Shown: positions 36,701 to 48,700 of the stretch, piece by piece | Position numbering within the stretch: position 1 is the stretch's first letter | Layout: every line of letters begins with the position of its first letter | DNA from: Aulostomus chinensis | Taxonomy: Eukaryota; Chordata; Actinopteri; Syngnathiformes; Aulostomidae | Reading direction: 5' to 3' | Assembly (NCBI GenBank): GCA_037954235.1 | Contig: JBBMOA010000006.1 | Location: forward strand, 22,495,041-22,559,040 | Length of the DNA: 64,000 bases | Notes under the pieces: generated by a model | Told to the model about the DNA's origin: nothing | Database searches by the model: none | The model's input: the letters and a program-made list of their open reading frames with translations, nothing else | Program-made: the position numbers and the translations under genes

Positions 36701-39700
36701 CTTGTTTGGAGGATGTGTTCGATGTGAGCCATGGTATATGTAATGTAACTGGTCAGTCAAGAAACTGTTCAGACAACCAAACTGGACTTTGTCACATTTG
36801 ATTCTGATAATGTTCTATTTGAAACTTCCAAACAAGAAACAAAACACTCAGGAACAACTGCACATATCTGCCCACATCACATTAACTTGGGAAGTATCAG
36901 GAGCAACGAGGAAACAGGTGGATCCTGCTATTTATGTCATGTCAAGGTCATATCATTCAAAAAACCTATAGTGATGGAACTCACCTTTAGCCCATCTCCC
37001 CCAGGAGGGCCAGGTGGTCCTAGAACTCCTCGTTCCCCCTGCATAGTGGGGAATTAAGAATAGACAAAACAGAACACACAGAAAGAACAGACGTTGACTG
37101 ACAACAGCATTATGGAAAGGATCCAAACAGAGACAATTTGGAATTTTGCAGGAGAAAGGTCACTGAAGTCAGCGGAGTAAAAGTGAGTAAGAATTAGAGC
37201 CTGGGCGTTGTAATGCAAAAAATGTAGCTTCCTATCTCAGACATAAACATCTGCACTCTGTGAAAACATGAGGCACCAATCTTGCTGATCCTCTGGGGGA
37301 CAGGGACACACAGAGGAATTATCCTTGAATGTGTACAATAGCTGATAAGTGAGAATCTACCTTCAACTCAAGGTGGCCCATCACTCCTTTTTCTCCGGGT
37401 GGACCAGCATGCCCCTTTAAGAAAGGATAGTGAGAAGAGAAATGTAATCAAAGGAGCCTTTCTGATCCAGTAATGACTGGAGGGGATAAAACACACAAGG
37501 TGTCCAGAGGGGTGGTCAAAGAACTGTCTAACATGCTTATCCATTCAGAGTAGGTTTGATGAGGCCTGACACAACATACATATCTTCCAGGTCTCCCTGC
37601 AGCACCAGATGAACCTGCAGCTCCTGTCTTTCCCTGCAGGCCAGAGAAAAATTAACACTGACTCAGAGTAATACTGCTGTATTTCCTACTGTATGAACTG
37701 AAGAGGAGCAAAGACAAGTGTGATTGATAAAGGTCAAACAGTCACGACTGACCTTTTCACCCTGTCTTCCTCGCAGGCCTTGATTTCCAAATTCTCCTGG
37801 TGTCCCCTTTAAAAAGGAAGAAAATTATGTCTCAGCATATCTTCTACTTCATGCTAATATCAGAATTTTGTCATCCTACCCTGTCCCCAGAGTGTCCAGC
37901 CTTCCCTGGATGCCCCCTTCTGCCACCAGCTCCCTGAAAACAATCCAGTGAGGTCTGATGTAACACAGGCTCAAATACTGAGTTCCGAAGTACAGAAACA
38001 GCCCTGGTAAAAACCACAGAAGACTTCCTCATGATGGCTGACTCTGGACTTTTAACAATTCTCATCACCTTATCACCATCTTTTGACACCATCTCACATA
38101 ACAACCACATCAAATCACTTGGTATCTCCAGCACCTGTCTTACCTGGTTTAAAGCATATCTCTTTAAACTGTCACCAGTGGTGTTCCCCAGGGCTCTGTT
38201 CTGGCATTCTAAAAACGTACTGTCCCTCAAAGCACATGTTAACAATGTATAATGAATACTTTCATCTTTGAATTCTTAGCCAACTACATCCACCACTCTC
38301 ACAACACTGCCAATGTCATTTATTCCCTCATTACATCATGTATTGATTACTCTTTGGTCTCCCCAACAAGCATTTTCATAAACTTCAGCTGGTACAGAAA
38401 TCTGCAGCCTCCAAAGATCATATCACCTGGTTCTTTGGCAACTCCACTGGCTTTGTGTTAAAAATTATATTAAACTACTAGATTCTGCTTTTCATTTTCA
38501 AGGCTAATTACATCTTCCGCCAGATCGTCTACCATGGGATCAAGAGTTGCCTGCTGCTCACTCCCAAGCTCTGGAACATTGACCCACAAGGTATCCTTAG
38601 TAGTAGATCTCACCACCATGCAATGCAGACTGAAAACCTACCTTTTCCAACATACTCCCTCTTATACTATGCTGGTGATAGTGAAATTCACCCTCCTTTG
38701 TTTTTATAATAATATATTGTATTAGTTCCTCTTTTTATCACATAGCTATGATGTCTGATGCGTTGATGCTTGTTTTTCAACTTGCTCTTGTAAGAATACC
38801 TTGAGTGTTTTGAAAAGCACCTAGAGGTAAAATGTATTAATATTGATATTATCATCATCATCATCAGTATCATCATTACTATTATTATTCTATCCTGACA
38901 TATTGATGATGTTCCATGTAAAAGCCACATACTTAATTTGATCTACAGCCTCATTACTGCAAAACATGTCCATGCAACTACAGTTCAAACATTCAAGGAA
39001 CACGACAACTTTTTGGAAGATACACTTACTGTCACTCATTTCTAGAACCAGACAAGCAGATACATATCCTTCTCTCATCTCTGCATAACAAAGCTTCAGT
39101 CTCCCTTACTTTATAGCAGGCAGCTATTTAGCTTAACAGAGTTAAAAACTAGTAGTGTGGTGGAACAGCACACAGTTTCAAAGTCAGCAAATAAACGAAT
39201 CCGAAAGTTTTTCAAAATTAAAATTACATCATGGATTTGCACCTTAATGTTAAATAAATCCTCTGTGGGCTTCCATGAAAAATCTATCCATCCATTTTCT
39301 ACCACTTATCCTGTTAAGGGTCACGGGGGGGGGGGGGGGGGGGGGGCTGGAGCCTATCCCAGCAGCCTATCCCAGAGAGAAGGGGTTCACCCCGGATGGG
39401 TCGCCAGTCTATGCAGGGCCAACATATATAGACAGACAACCATTCACACTCACACACATGCCTATGGTCAATTTAGAGTATCCAATCAGCCTAGTTCTGT
39501 TTTGCATGTCTTTGGACTATGGGAGGAAGCCGGAGTACCCGGAGAGAACCCATGCAGGCACAGGGAGAACATGCAGACTCCACACAGAAAGATCCCGTGC
39601 CCGAGCCAGGACTCAAACCCAGAACTTTCTTGCTGTGAGGCCACAGTGAAAACCACTGCACCACTGTGCTGCCCTCCATGAAAAATGATTCATGTAAGTA

Positions 39701-42700
39701 ATCTATAATATAGTAAATTAACTGTAAAACATTTATTTTTTTTAGTTTGTTTACATAATTTCTTTTTAAAAATCAATTGATAGCCCAAGTTTTATTCAAT
39801 TTGAAGGAATAGAAGGACCACAATGTTCTAAACAGCTCATAAAAAGGCTCATTAGTCTCCTAAAACAGCTGTCTCAGGGTATTTCAGATGAGAAGTACTG
39901 CAGAGGCAGATGAATCTATGTGCGTTGCTTCAGTGAATATTTGTGGAATGGGACAGAGTTGAAGGAAAATGTCACTCAGTGCAGTAATGAAGCTCACTGA
40001 TGTTTGTGCCACAGAGGATAAAAATGTTATTGAGAAGACTTGAGGTTCAGTCAATTATTCATTATTGAATCATATGTGTCCACCAGTCTCCAGTCCATCC
40101 TGTACAGATTATCATGTGAACTGACCTTTTGACCCTTGTGTCCCTTTCCTCCTTCTGGTCCACGTCTACCTTGTGATCCCTGAGTGCCACGCAGTTTGAT
40201 GGAAACAGGTCAGGAATGCATGAGCAACATATTATGTCTGTACATGTGTGTTTATCAAGGCACCACTGACCTGATGTCCCACGGGGCCAACAGGACCATC
40301 AGGGCCAATCTCACCCTCCATACCCTGGACAATATAGACCAACAGCAATGTCAAATAGAGTGTAATAGAGCCAAATCACTGAAGACCACTGAAACTAAAA
40401 TTATGTTGTCAATGGAAAGCTCCTCATTCTTTAAAGCAATTAATCTATCAGTGTCATATAGAAAAGTCCAAGACACAAACAGCAACAAAAGATTTTACAA
40501 ATTCAGAGAAATGAGAGATGAGTCCAAAGAGGCTCAACTTGTTAAACTAGAGACTGTTGACATCCTACATCTTCAGGTATGAATCAGCTGACACGTCACA
40601 GCAAAATCATATAGCTTTTCCGAGGAAGACTGCAGTGGTATGACAAATAAATAATAGTCTGTTAATAAGAACACTTACGAAATAGAGGGACGTGTGGTGT
40701 TTTAATGTGTGTCTCATGTCTCATGCTCATGGATTGGTCGAGGTGAGTCAGACAGACATTTCCATGCTAGCCCCCTGCATGACTACTTGTTCCCTTTTAA
40801 TAGTCATTATTTCAGCTATGATGGTTGTTAGCTGAGTGGTCCTAACACCGGCCAAAACATTTTTGGTCTAAAGTTATCTGACACAATCTTAGCATCAGGA
40901 TATGGCTGCCATTTTTCCATCAGCTTTCCACCACTAAACCCTCAATTCTAGAGATTTGGCCATGTGCAGCCCAAGTTAACACTAAAAAACTCTGAGCCTG
41001 AACTGAAGGGCACTCTGCCAATGTTTTGCTTTGTTTAGGAGTCTTATTTCTTCTTTCTTTTTTAAATGTTTGTTATTTGGAGGCCCATGGTGGACTTTGG
41101 ATAGATAGGATTAGGGCAGGGGTGGGCAATCATGTGCTTTGGAGGGCCGTGAGTATGCAGGTTTTCCTTCCAACCAAACACTTTAACAGGTGATTTCACT
41201 GATTAACACTCTTCTGTGGCTGAAGGTGTGTTAATCAGTTGAATCACCTGTTAAAGTGTTTGGTTGGAAGGAAAATCTGCATACACATGGACCTCCAAAG
41301 CACATGATTGCCCACCCCTGGGTTAGGGTTTTGCTTTGGTCGTATAATGTTCTCTGGTGGGTAAACTGATCAGTAGGGCTTTGGAAGCTTCCATCAATGA
41401 CAGCAAGAACAAGACGAGTAGTTAGATGCAGGAAGGTAACAAGCTACAGTTAACCCTTTCTTATTCTCTTGCTCTTTACATTTTAATGAAAGTGATTTTT
41501 ACTTTCTATTTCACAGCCAAGCCATGAAGAAATCCTTTAGCTAACGTGATGTTGCCTTGTACAAAGTGATGAGGCATTAGAGAAGGAAGTGCTCACAGAG
41601 CCCTGGAGAGGTGGCACCCTCTGAACCTGTGGTCATTTTCAGTGTTTCCATCTTCTAAATGTTTGTCACATCTGTACTTGTCTCTGTCCAGATTCTTTTC
41701 GAAGGACTCCACTATAAAAGATGTCTTACCTCTGATCCTGGTGATCCTGCTGCTCCTTTATCTCCAGGTAGACCATCTGGACCCTGCAAATAGACAGCCT
41801 GTTATTAACCCTAAGTAAAACCTTGTCATGTTTTACCCTTGTGTTTTTTGGGGCACTAGCTTTAGCATGTCATAAATCCCAATTGGGATTCTCACTGGCT
41901 CTCCTGGTACGCCTCTCCTTCCAGGCTCTCCTCTTTGTCCCACAAATCCAGAAAGTCCTTTCAGACCAAGATCACCTGGTCTTCCTCTAGTCCCCACAGG
42001 CCCCTGAAGTGCACAAATATCAGTAGGCATCTCATGTTATGATCGACAATGAGAACAAAGAGGGAAAAGACAGTTAAAGCTTTACTGTTTTCTTGATACA
42101 CAATTATTAGACTTCAAAGTAAAATCAAACAGGAAAAATAAAAAAATAACCCCCCTAAAATCATGAATTAAACATGATTTTTATTCACAATTACAGATAA
42201 TGACACTATATAAGGGGACCACTTGTTTCTGCTTCATGCTTGATACATGAATGTATAATTTACGAAGAGGATGAATCGGTGAGTGTGTGAAAGGGGCATG
42301 GCTCATCATAATGATCCTGGGATGCTAGAAAATCGTGTTCTGTGGGTTCTTAGGCACCCTTACTAATCTGGAGTTGTAGAACTGCAGGACCAGCTTTACT
42401 AAGAAGAACAACACTGTTAGTGTTTGCGATCCAAAAAAAACAACACCAATCTTTTTCTGCTTGTGATGACGTGAGTACCTCACTGACAGCAGAGCTTGTC
42501 AATAGCGACAACATATTATGTGCCAAATTTATGGATCAGCTTTTTCTAGCATTGCAAGTTCCAGGTCGTCAGGTCAAAAAGAAGTACCACAATCTTATTC
42601 AGTATCTTCGCTTTAATGCAGTGTAGTGCCACCAAAATCAAATCACACATCAGTGGTCTCCTGCTGGTTATACCCAACCACATAGTTTGGAAGAAAGTGC

Positions 42701-45700
42701 TTTTAAATGATTTTATACCTAAAATTATGTGAAAAGCAAATTTTTCGTGTTCTTAAATTAAACTTTTCATGGGATTACATTAGAAATATTATATTGCTAT
42801 AATAAACTTTTCGTGTTATAAAGTGATAAGAAATATGCCTCACGGAAAATGACTCCAAATGAATGATGATGTAAATAAGCATCCCTTTACAAGAGTTCAA
42901 CACATCATAACAACAAACTTATGTGCAGAACTAGATGATTTAGTTTTTAAATGCAGTCTACCCTAACCAGTACATCCATCACATAGACAACATTACACTG
43001 GTGTTTTATAATTGGCTGGAGCTCCTTACCACCTGTCCTGGCTTTCCTTGGTCACCTCTTGCACCTGGGCCTCCAGCAACCCCCTGCCATTACACAGGAC
43101 AGTGGGGTCATCCTGTTAACAACAGTCTTAATAGAAACCATCATATTTCCTTGTTCATTATTAGCTGCAATATTGTACCTTGAGACCTGGAATTCCTCGA
43201 ATCCCAGTCAAACCAGAAGGACCTCTGCCTCCCTGTTGAAAGTATTAAAAAGCAAAAGGTCAATTATATCAAGAGACCATTTTTCAAGACTTGAACAAGC
43301 TTGTTCTGGTTTGCCTCACCATAAAACACCATTTTGTTCCTCAAAAGGAGAGCCACTGTAATGACTTGTGAATCGCTGGGTCAGGTAAGCATGTTAACTG
43401 TTCTAACTGAACACCACAACTATCTTATAACAGCAACCTGTTGGATTATACTTTTCAGGTGTATTCAGTTGTAGAAATGTCTTGGCTTTTTGAATAATCA
43501 GTCTGTTTGTGCTGTGGAATTCTACTGGGTTATACTGTGCAGAAAGTGTTGTGACTATTTATCACTATTTCAGATAAATGGGCAATCTGTGGGAACCTGT
43601 TGTAGCATTACTGCATTATATCCAAAACCACTGTATGGGCTGTTACCATATGGCATCTAAGCCCCCATCTCTTACATTTGGTCAACAGTCACTGCTTTCC
43701 ATCACACTCAGCAGATAAAATCTAAAGGAGACAGAAAATTTTCAGTGCAATAGTGCAGTGGTGCAACCTCCGATTATGTGATCCTCCTCCTGTTGATACC
43801 TTCGATACATGGCAAGGCAAGGCAAGGCAATTTTATTTGTATAGCCCGTTTTCACCAACAGTTTGTCTCCAAGGGCTTCACATGGCATCATAACAACATC
43901 CTCTGCCCTTAGACCCTCATATCAACTGAGGAAAAACTCCATAGAAAACCCTTTTAACAGGGAAAAATCTGAGAAACCTCAGGGTGAGCAACAATGGAGG
44001 GATCCCTCACCCAGGACGGACAGACATGCAGTAGATGTTGTTACAGACAAGAAAACAGTTTACAATGCAGAATGTGGGAAACACGGAAATGTTAATAACA
44101 GCTGAAGAAGGAAGCTTCTGGTAGGGGAGGCAGGGAGAGCAAGCCAGCTTGATGGGGGACTGGATGGTAGACTGGTTAATGGGAGGGGAGCGCAGGCCGA
44201 TGTAACAGCAGGGAAAAAAAGGGGGGGGGGGTAGGGGGGCAATGCAGGCGGCGGTTGGTGCAGACAGATGGAGCTCCGGTGGATCTGTGGAAACACAGAG
44301 AAACTGCGAGACACCAAGGCCAAACTACAAAGTGCAACAAGTAATGGTAATAACAGTTCCAAAATGTGCGGGGAGGAGAGGAGGAGAGAGGAGAGGAGAG
44401 GACGGTCTTAAGCCTGGACTTAAAAGTAGTCAGAGTGTCTGCCTCTCTGACCCATGGAGAGAGCTGGTACCACAGTAAAGGAGCCCGGTAACTGAAGGAT
44501 CTATCTCCCAGTCTGTTTTTAGAGATACAGGGAATCACTAAAAGACCTGCATTCTGGGAGTGGAGTGCTCTGGTTGGACAGTGAGGAATAATGAGTTCTT
44601 TCAAATAGGATGGAGCTTTATCATTAAGAGCCTTAAAAGTCAGCAGAGGGATTTTGAAGTCGATTCTAGATCCTACAGGAAGCCAGTGGAGAGAAGCTAA
44701 AGTGGGAGAGATGTGTTCTTCCACGTCCATGACCCAACTCTTTATCTAGCGGTCAATTTACTGGAAATACATGCTTGACCTCAAACAGACTTTTATTTGT
44801 TTGCATATTATCTGTATTGTAGTTTTTACTGATCTCATTGTTTCTTCTTAAATTTTCTATATCTGCATTCTTATTTTGTTCTTATTTGGTCATCCCCAGT
44901 CAAGCACTTCGATGACTTTGGTTTTTGGTTGTGGCTTTGCAAATAAATCTGATTTTCACATCCATGAAAGGAAATGAGACAAAGTTTTGATTTCAGTTTT
45001 TCCATTCTGGGCTACTGTAGACACGTCACATGCTGGGCTCCACGGAAGAGAACCACTTTTTAATTACAACAACAGTTGTAATTATTTACTACACCCTGGG
45101 CACAGAAAATGTCATGCTTTTGATCAAATATGATTTCTTTGAGGAGAGTGTGCCATGAGATTCTCTACCTTTGGTCCGAGGGACCCTTCAGGCCCTGGAG
45201 TCCCCAAAATACCTGGAGAACCCTAAAAGTCGATGCACAAATTTCAGCAATTTTAACCATTTGAACTAGGCTATACTATAAAAAATGCAATACTTCAACA
45301 AAATTCCATTTACACTTTTACAGGGGTGGAAATGAACTCACCCGTCGTCCAAAAAAGCCAGATGGTCCAATTTTTCCGACAAGGCCACCTTGTCCCTGAT
45401 ATAGGGATATGTGTCACATGGGCAGATGATGATTTCAACAGGCACACTGATTGATAAAAAGATATTTACCAATAAACCTGCATAACCCTTTTCTCCTATT
45501 GATCCTCTTGGTCCTTTTGTGCCTGGGACCCCTGGAGGCCCCTTGGATCCCAGTGAACCAATATGCCCCACATCTCCCTGCGAAGGATCATTTAGAATGT
45601 AGCAATGAGTAATATAACAATCAATGAAAGGTTGTGTGATATATTCTCACTTCCTGCAAACATTGGATTAGTGAGGGATGGTATCTGGCTGAGGCAGGTA

Positions 45701-48700
45701 TGATGTTACTGTTGCTGCAGTCATTTTGCTATTTTGTATTTTGGTCAGAAAAACAACATAGTTTCTCACCGTTCCTTGAAATTGTTAACAATATCTGTAA
45801 GAGATCTTACTGAATCTTGTCAGCCCTTCAGTTTGTGCTTCTTCTCCATCATTAGTTATTTCTAATCCTTTGGTCATTAATCAGCCCGCTCACTTGCCAT
45901 ATGTGGGACAATAACCTGCTCTTGTGTCATGTGCCCAGTGTGACACTACACAGACTTTGTACTAGAGAACAGGCTAGTCCAACAAATCAGGCATCATGCA
46001 GCTCCTCCCGGCAATGGGGAGATAAGCATGCAGCTAGTTAGCCACAGTATGCAGATGTTTAAAAGCCACAGTAGCTAACAAAATGGTGTTGAAATTAAAA
46101 TGACCTTTACTCCTTTGGCACCTTTATCCCCTTGAAGGCCAGGTTCTCCAACATCTCCCTGTATGAAGAAACAATAAAAAGAAGCGAGTCAGCAGAAAGC
46201 TCTAGAAGAAAGAGAACGAAGTGACAACAGTAACAATAGGTCTGACCTCTTTGCCCCTTGGCCCAGGCTCACCCTTCAGCCCCCTGGAACCCTGATGTCC
46301 AGGCTCACCCTTTGGTCTCTTGGGTCCTAGTTTTCCATGAGGACCTGGAGCTCCCTGTTTCATCAGGATGAGATCTTACTGAACATTAACTGCTGCGTCA
46401 TACTTCATCTGTTGCTCAGTGCAATCTCATACTGGAGAAACACATCAGATGTTAACTGATATTAAGATCTTTTCAAACAAGGCCCGGGGCTCTATCAGTA
46501 TTGCATTACTAGCATGTGCGTGTGTGTGTTTACAATAAATTCACAAACCTGGTCACCTCTCATTCCAGGAGTGCCTTCTTCCCCAGCTGGACCAAGAGGA
46601 CCCTCCATGATACAATCATATGCATCAGTATTAATGCAATACTATCTGTCGAACTGTGTTTGTGACATGTTGAGGCTATTCATGATGATAAAGGGTTACT
46701 GGACACTACTTCGTGATATGTTAGCTGACAGACCTGTTCTCCATCCAAACCTGGGGGACCAACATCACCAGCAGGACCAAAAGCTCCCTGAAATGATATA
46801 AAACACACTGAATGACAGCTTAAATGATGCAGTCTGAGCATAAACCAGAGATGCAGTAAGAAGATACATGATGGAGATATAACTGATGGACTGTGCCATG
46901 TTGTGGTGGCATCTGGACTCTCAGTGGAGGTAAACAGGTGATGGAACCAAGGTATCAGGGTCTCACCCAACTTAAACTGCAGTATTCACTACAATACAGA
47001 ACAAGTGGTGTTTATGATTTGCAAGGAATGAGAGTTCAAGGAAAGTAAGGTGCCACTACTTCACACAGAGCAGCAGTCAATCTCAAATTCACATCACTGT
47101 TTTCATAGTATGATATAATTGATTAAAACATGAACACATGAACAAAAACCATTGTGATAAGAACAAAAAATATATTTTACTTTATTTCTAAAATCAGTTA
47201 CCTTCTCTCCTTTCTCACCAGCTGGACCCCTAATTCCAGCAATCCCTGGTGTTGCCTGATGAGACAAAACAGTGAATAAGCAGCCTTGGGTCTTTGAAAG
47301 ACACTTCATAAATAAAGTTATCATGGGACCCAAAATGTACACTGTATAAGAGAATTTTCAGTATATTTTCAGTATACATATGTTATGAAGGGCACCGATA
47401 CAGTTTTAGATCAGAGAAAGTCACTTACTCTGAACCCTCTTGGTCCGACTGACCCTGGTGGTCCTGGACGCCCAGGGCTTCCATGAGAACCTGGGCTCCC
47501 CAGTCCACCTTGGTGTCCTGGCTTACCTCGAGGGCCCTAGAATATTGATGAAAGATGAAAATATGTAAACATGTAAACTCCATACAGAAAAGACAGGGGA
47601 CAATCAGAACTCGACACTACACTAGGACACACACTATGGACCTTCTTTCTCCATCCATCCATCCATTGTCTTCCATTTATTCTTATTAAGGGTCGCAGGG
47701 GGCTGGAGCCTATCCTAACGTCAATGGGCGAGAGGCAGGGTTCACCCTGGACAGGTCGCCAGTCCATCGCAGGGCCAACATACAGAGATGAACAACCATT
47801 CACACTCACATTCATACCTACGGTCAATTTAGAGTGTCCAATTAGCCTAGTCCCCAAATTGCATGTCTTTGGATGGTGGGAAGAAGCCGGGGTACCCGGA
47901 GAGAACCCACACAGGCACAGGGAGAACATGCAAACGCCACACAGAAAGATCCCGCGCCCGAGCTGCGACACGAACCTGGAACCTTCTTGCTGTGAGGCGA
48001 CAGTGCTAACCACTGCACCACCGTGCAGCTGGACTTTCTTTCTCTAAAGGTAAAAGTGCCTCTGCTTTGTCACTTGCATATGGATCTGCAAATTCTCAAA
48101 CATGAGTGTCTGATTTCAGTAGTTACTGACACATGCACAGCTGAGACCAGAAATATTTCTTCGTCTTCGTCTTCGTCGTCCTCCGCTTCATCCGGTGGGT
48201 CCGGGTCGCGGGGGCAGCAGTCTCAGCAAGGAAGCCCAGACTGCCCTCTCCCCAGCCACTTCAACCAGCTCTTCTGGGAGGATCCCGAGGCGTTCCCAGG
48301 CCAGCCGAGAGATATAATCCCTCCACCGTGTCCTGGGTCGGCCTCGAGGCCTCCTCCCAGTTGGACATGCCTGGAAAACCTCCAGAGGGAGGCGCCCAGG
48401 AGGCATCCTCACCAGATGCCTGAACCACCTCAACTGGCTCCTCTCAACATGGAGGAGCAGCGGTTCTACTCTGAGTCCCTCCCGAATGACTGAGCTTCTC
48501 ACCCTATCTCTAAGGGAGAGCCCAGCCACCCTGCGGAGGAAACTCATTTCGGCCGCTTGTATTCGCGATCTTGTTCTTTCGGTCATTACCCAAAGCTCAT
48601 GACCATAGGTGAGGACTGGAACGTAGATTGACCGGTAAATCGAGAGCCTCGCCTTTTGGCCAAGCTCCCTCTTCACCACAACAGACTGGTTTAGCAACCG

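Noticed and set aside
39157..39681. 174-codon plus-strand frame with a Gly run
   Set aside because: Runs through a retroposon copy; the Gly run comes from a poly-G tract, not collagen.
47724..48493. Overlapping 107- and 156-codon frames
   Set aside because: They cross the junction of a retroposon and a LINE in antisense; the Ser run comes from the LINE tail repeat.
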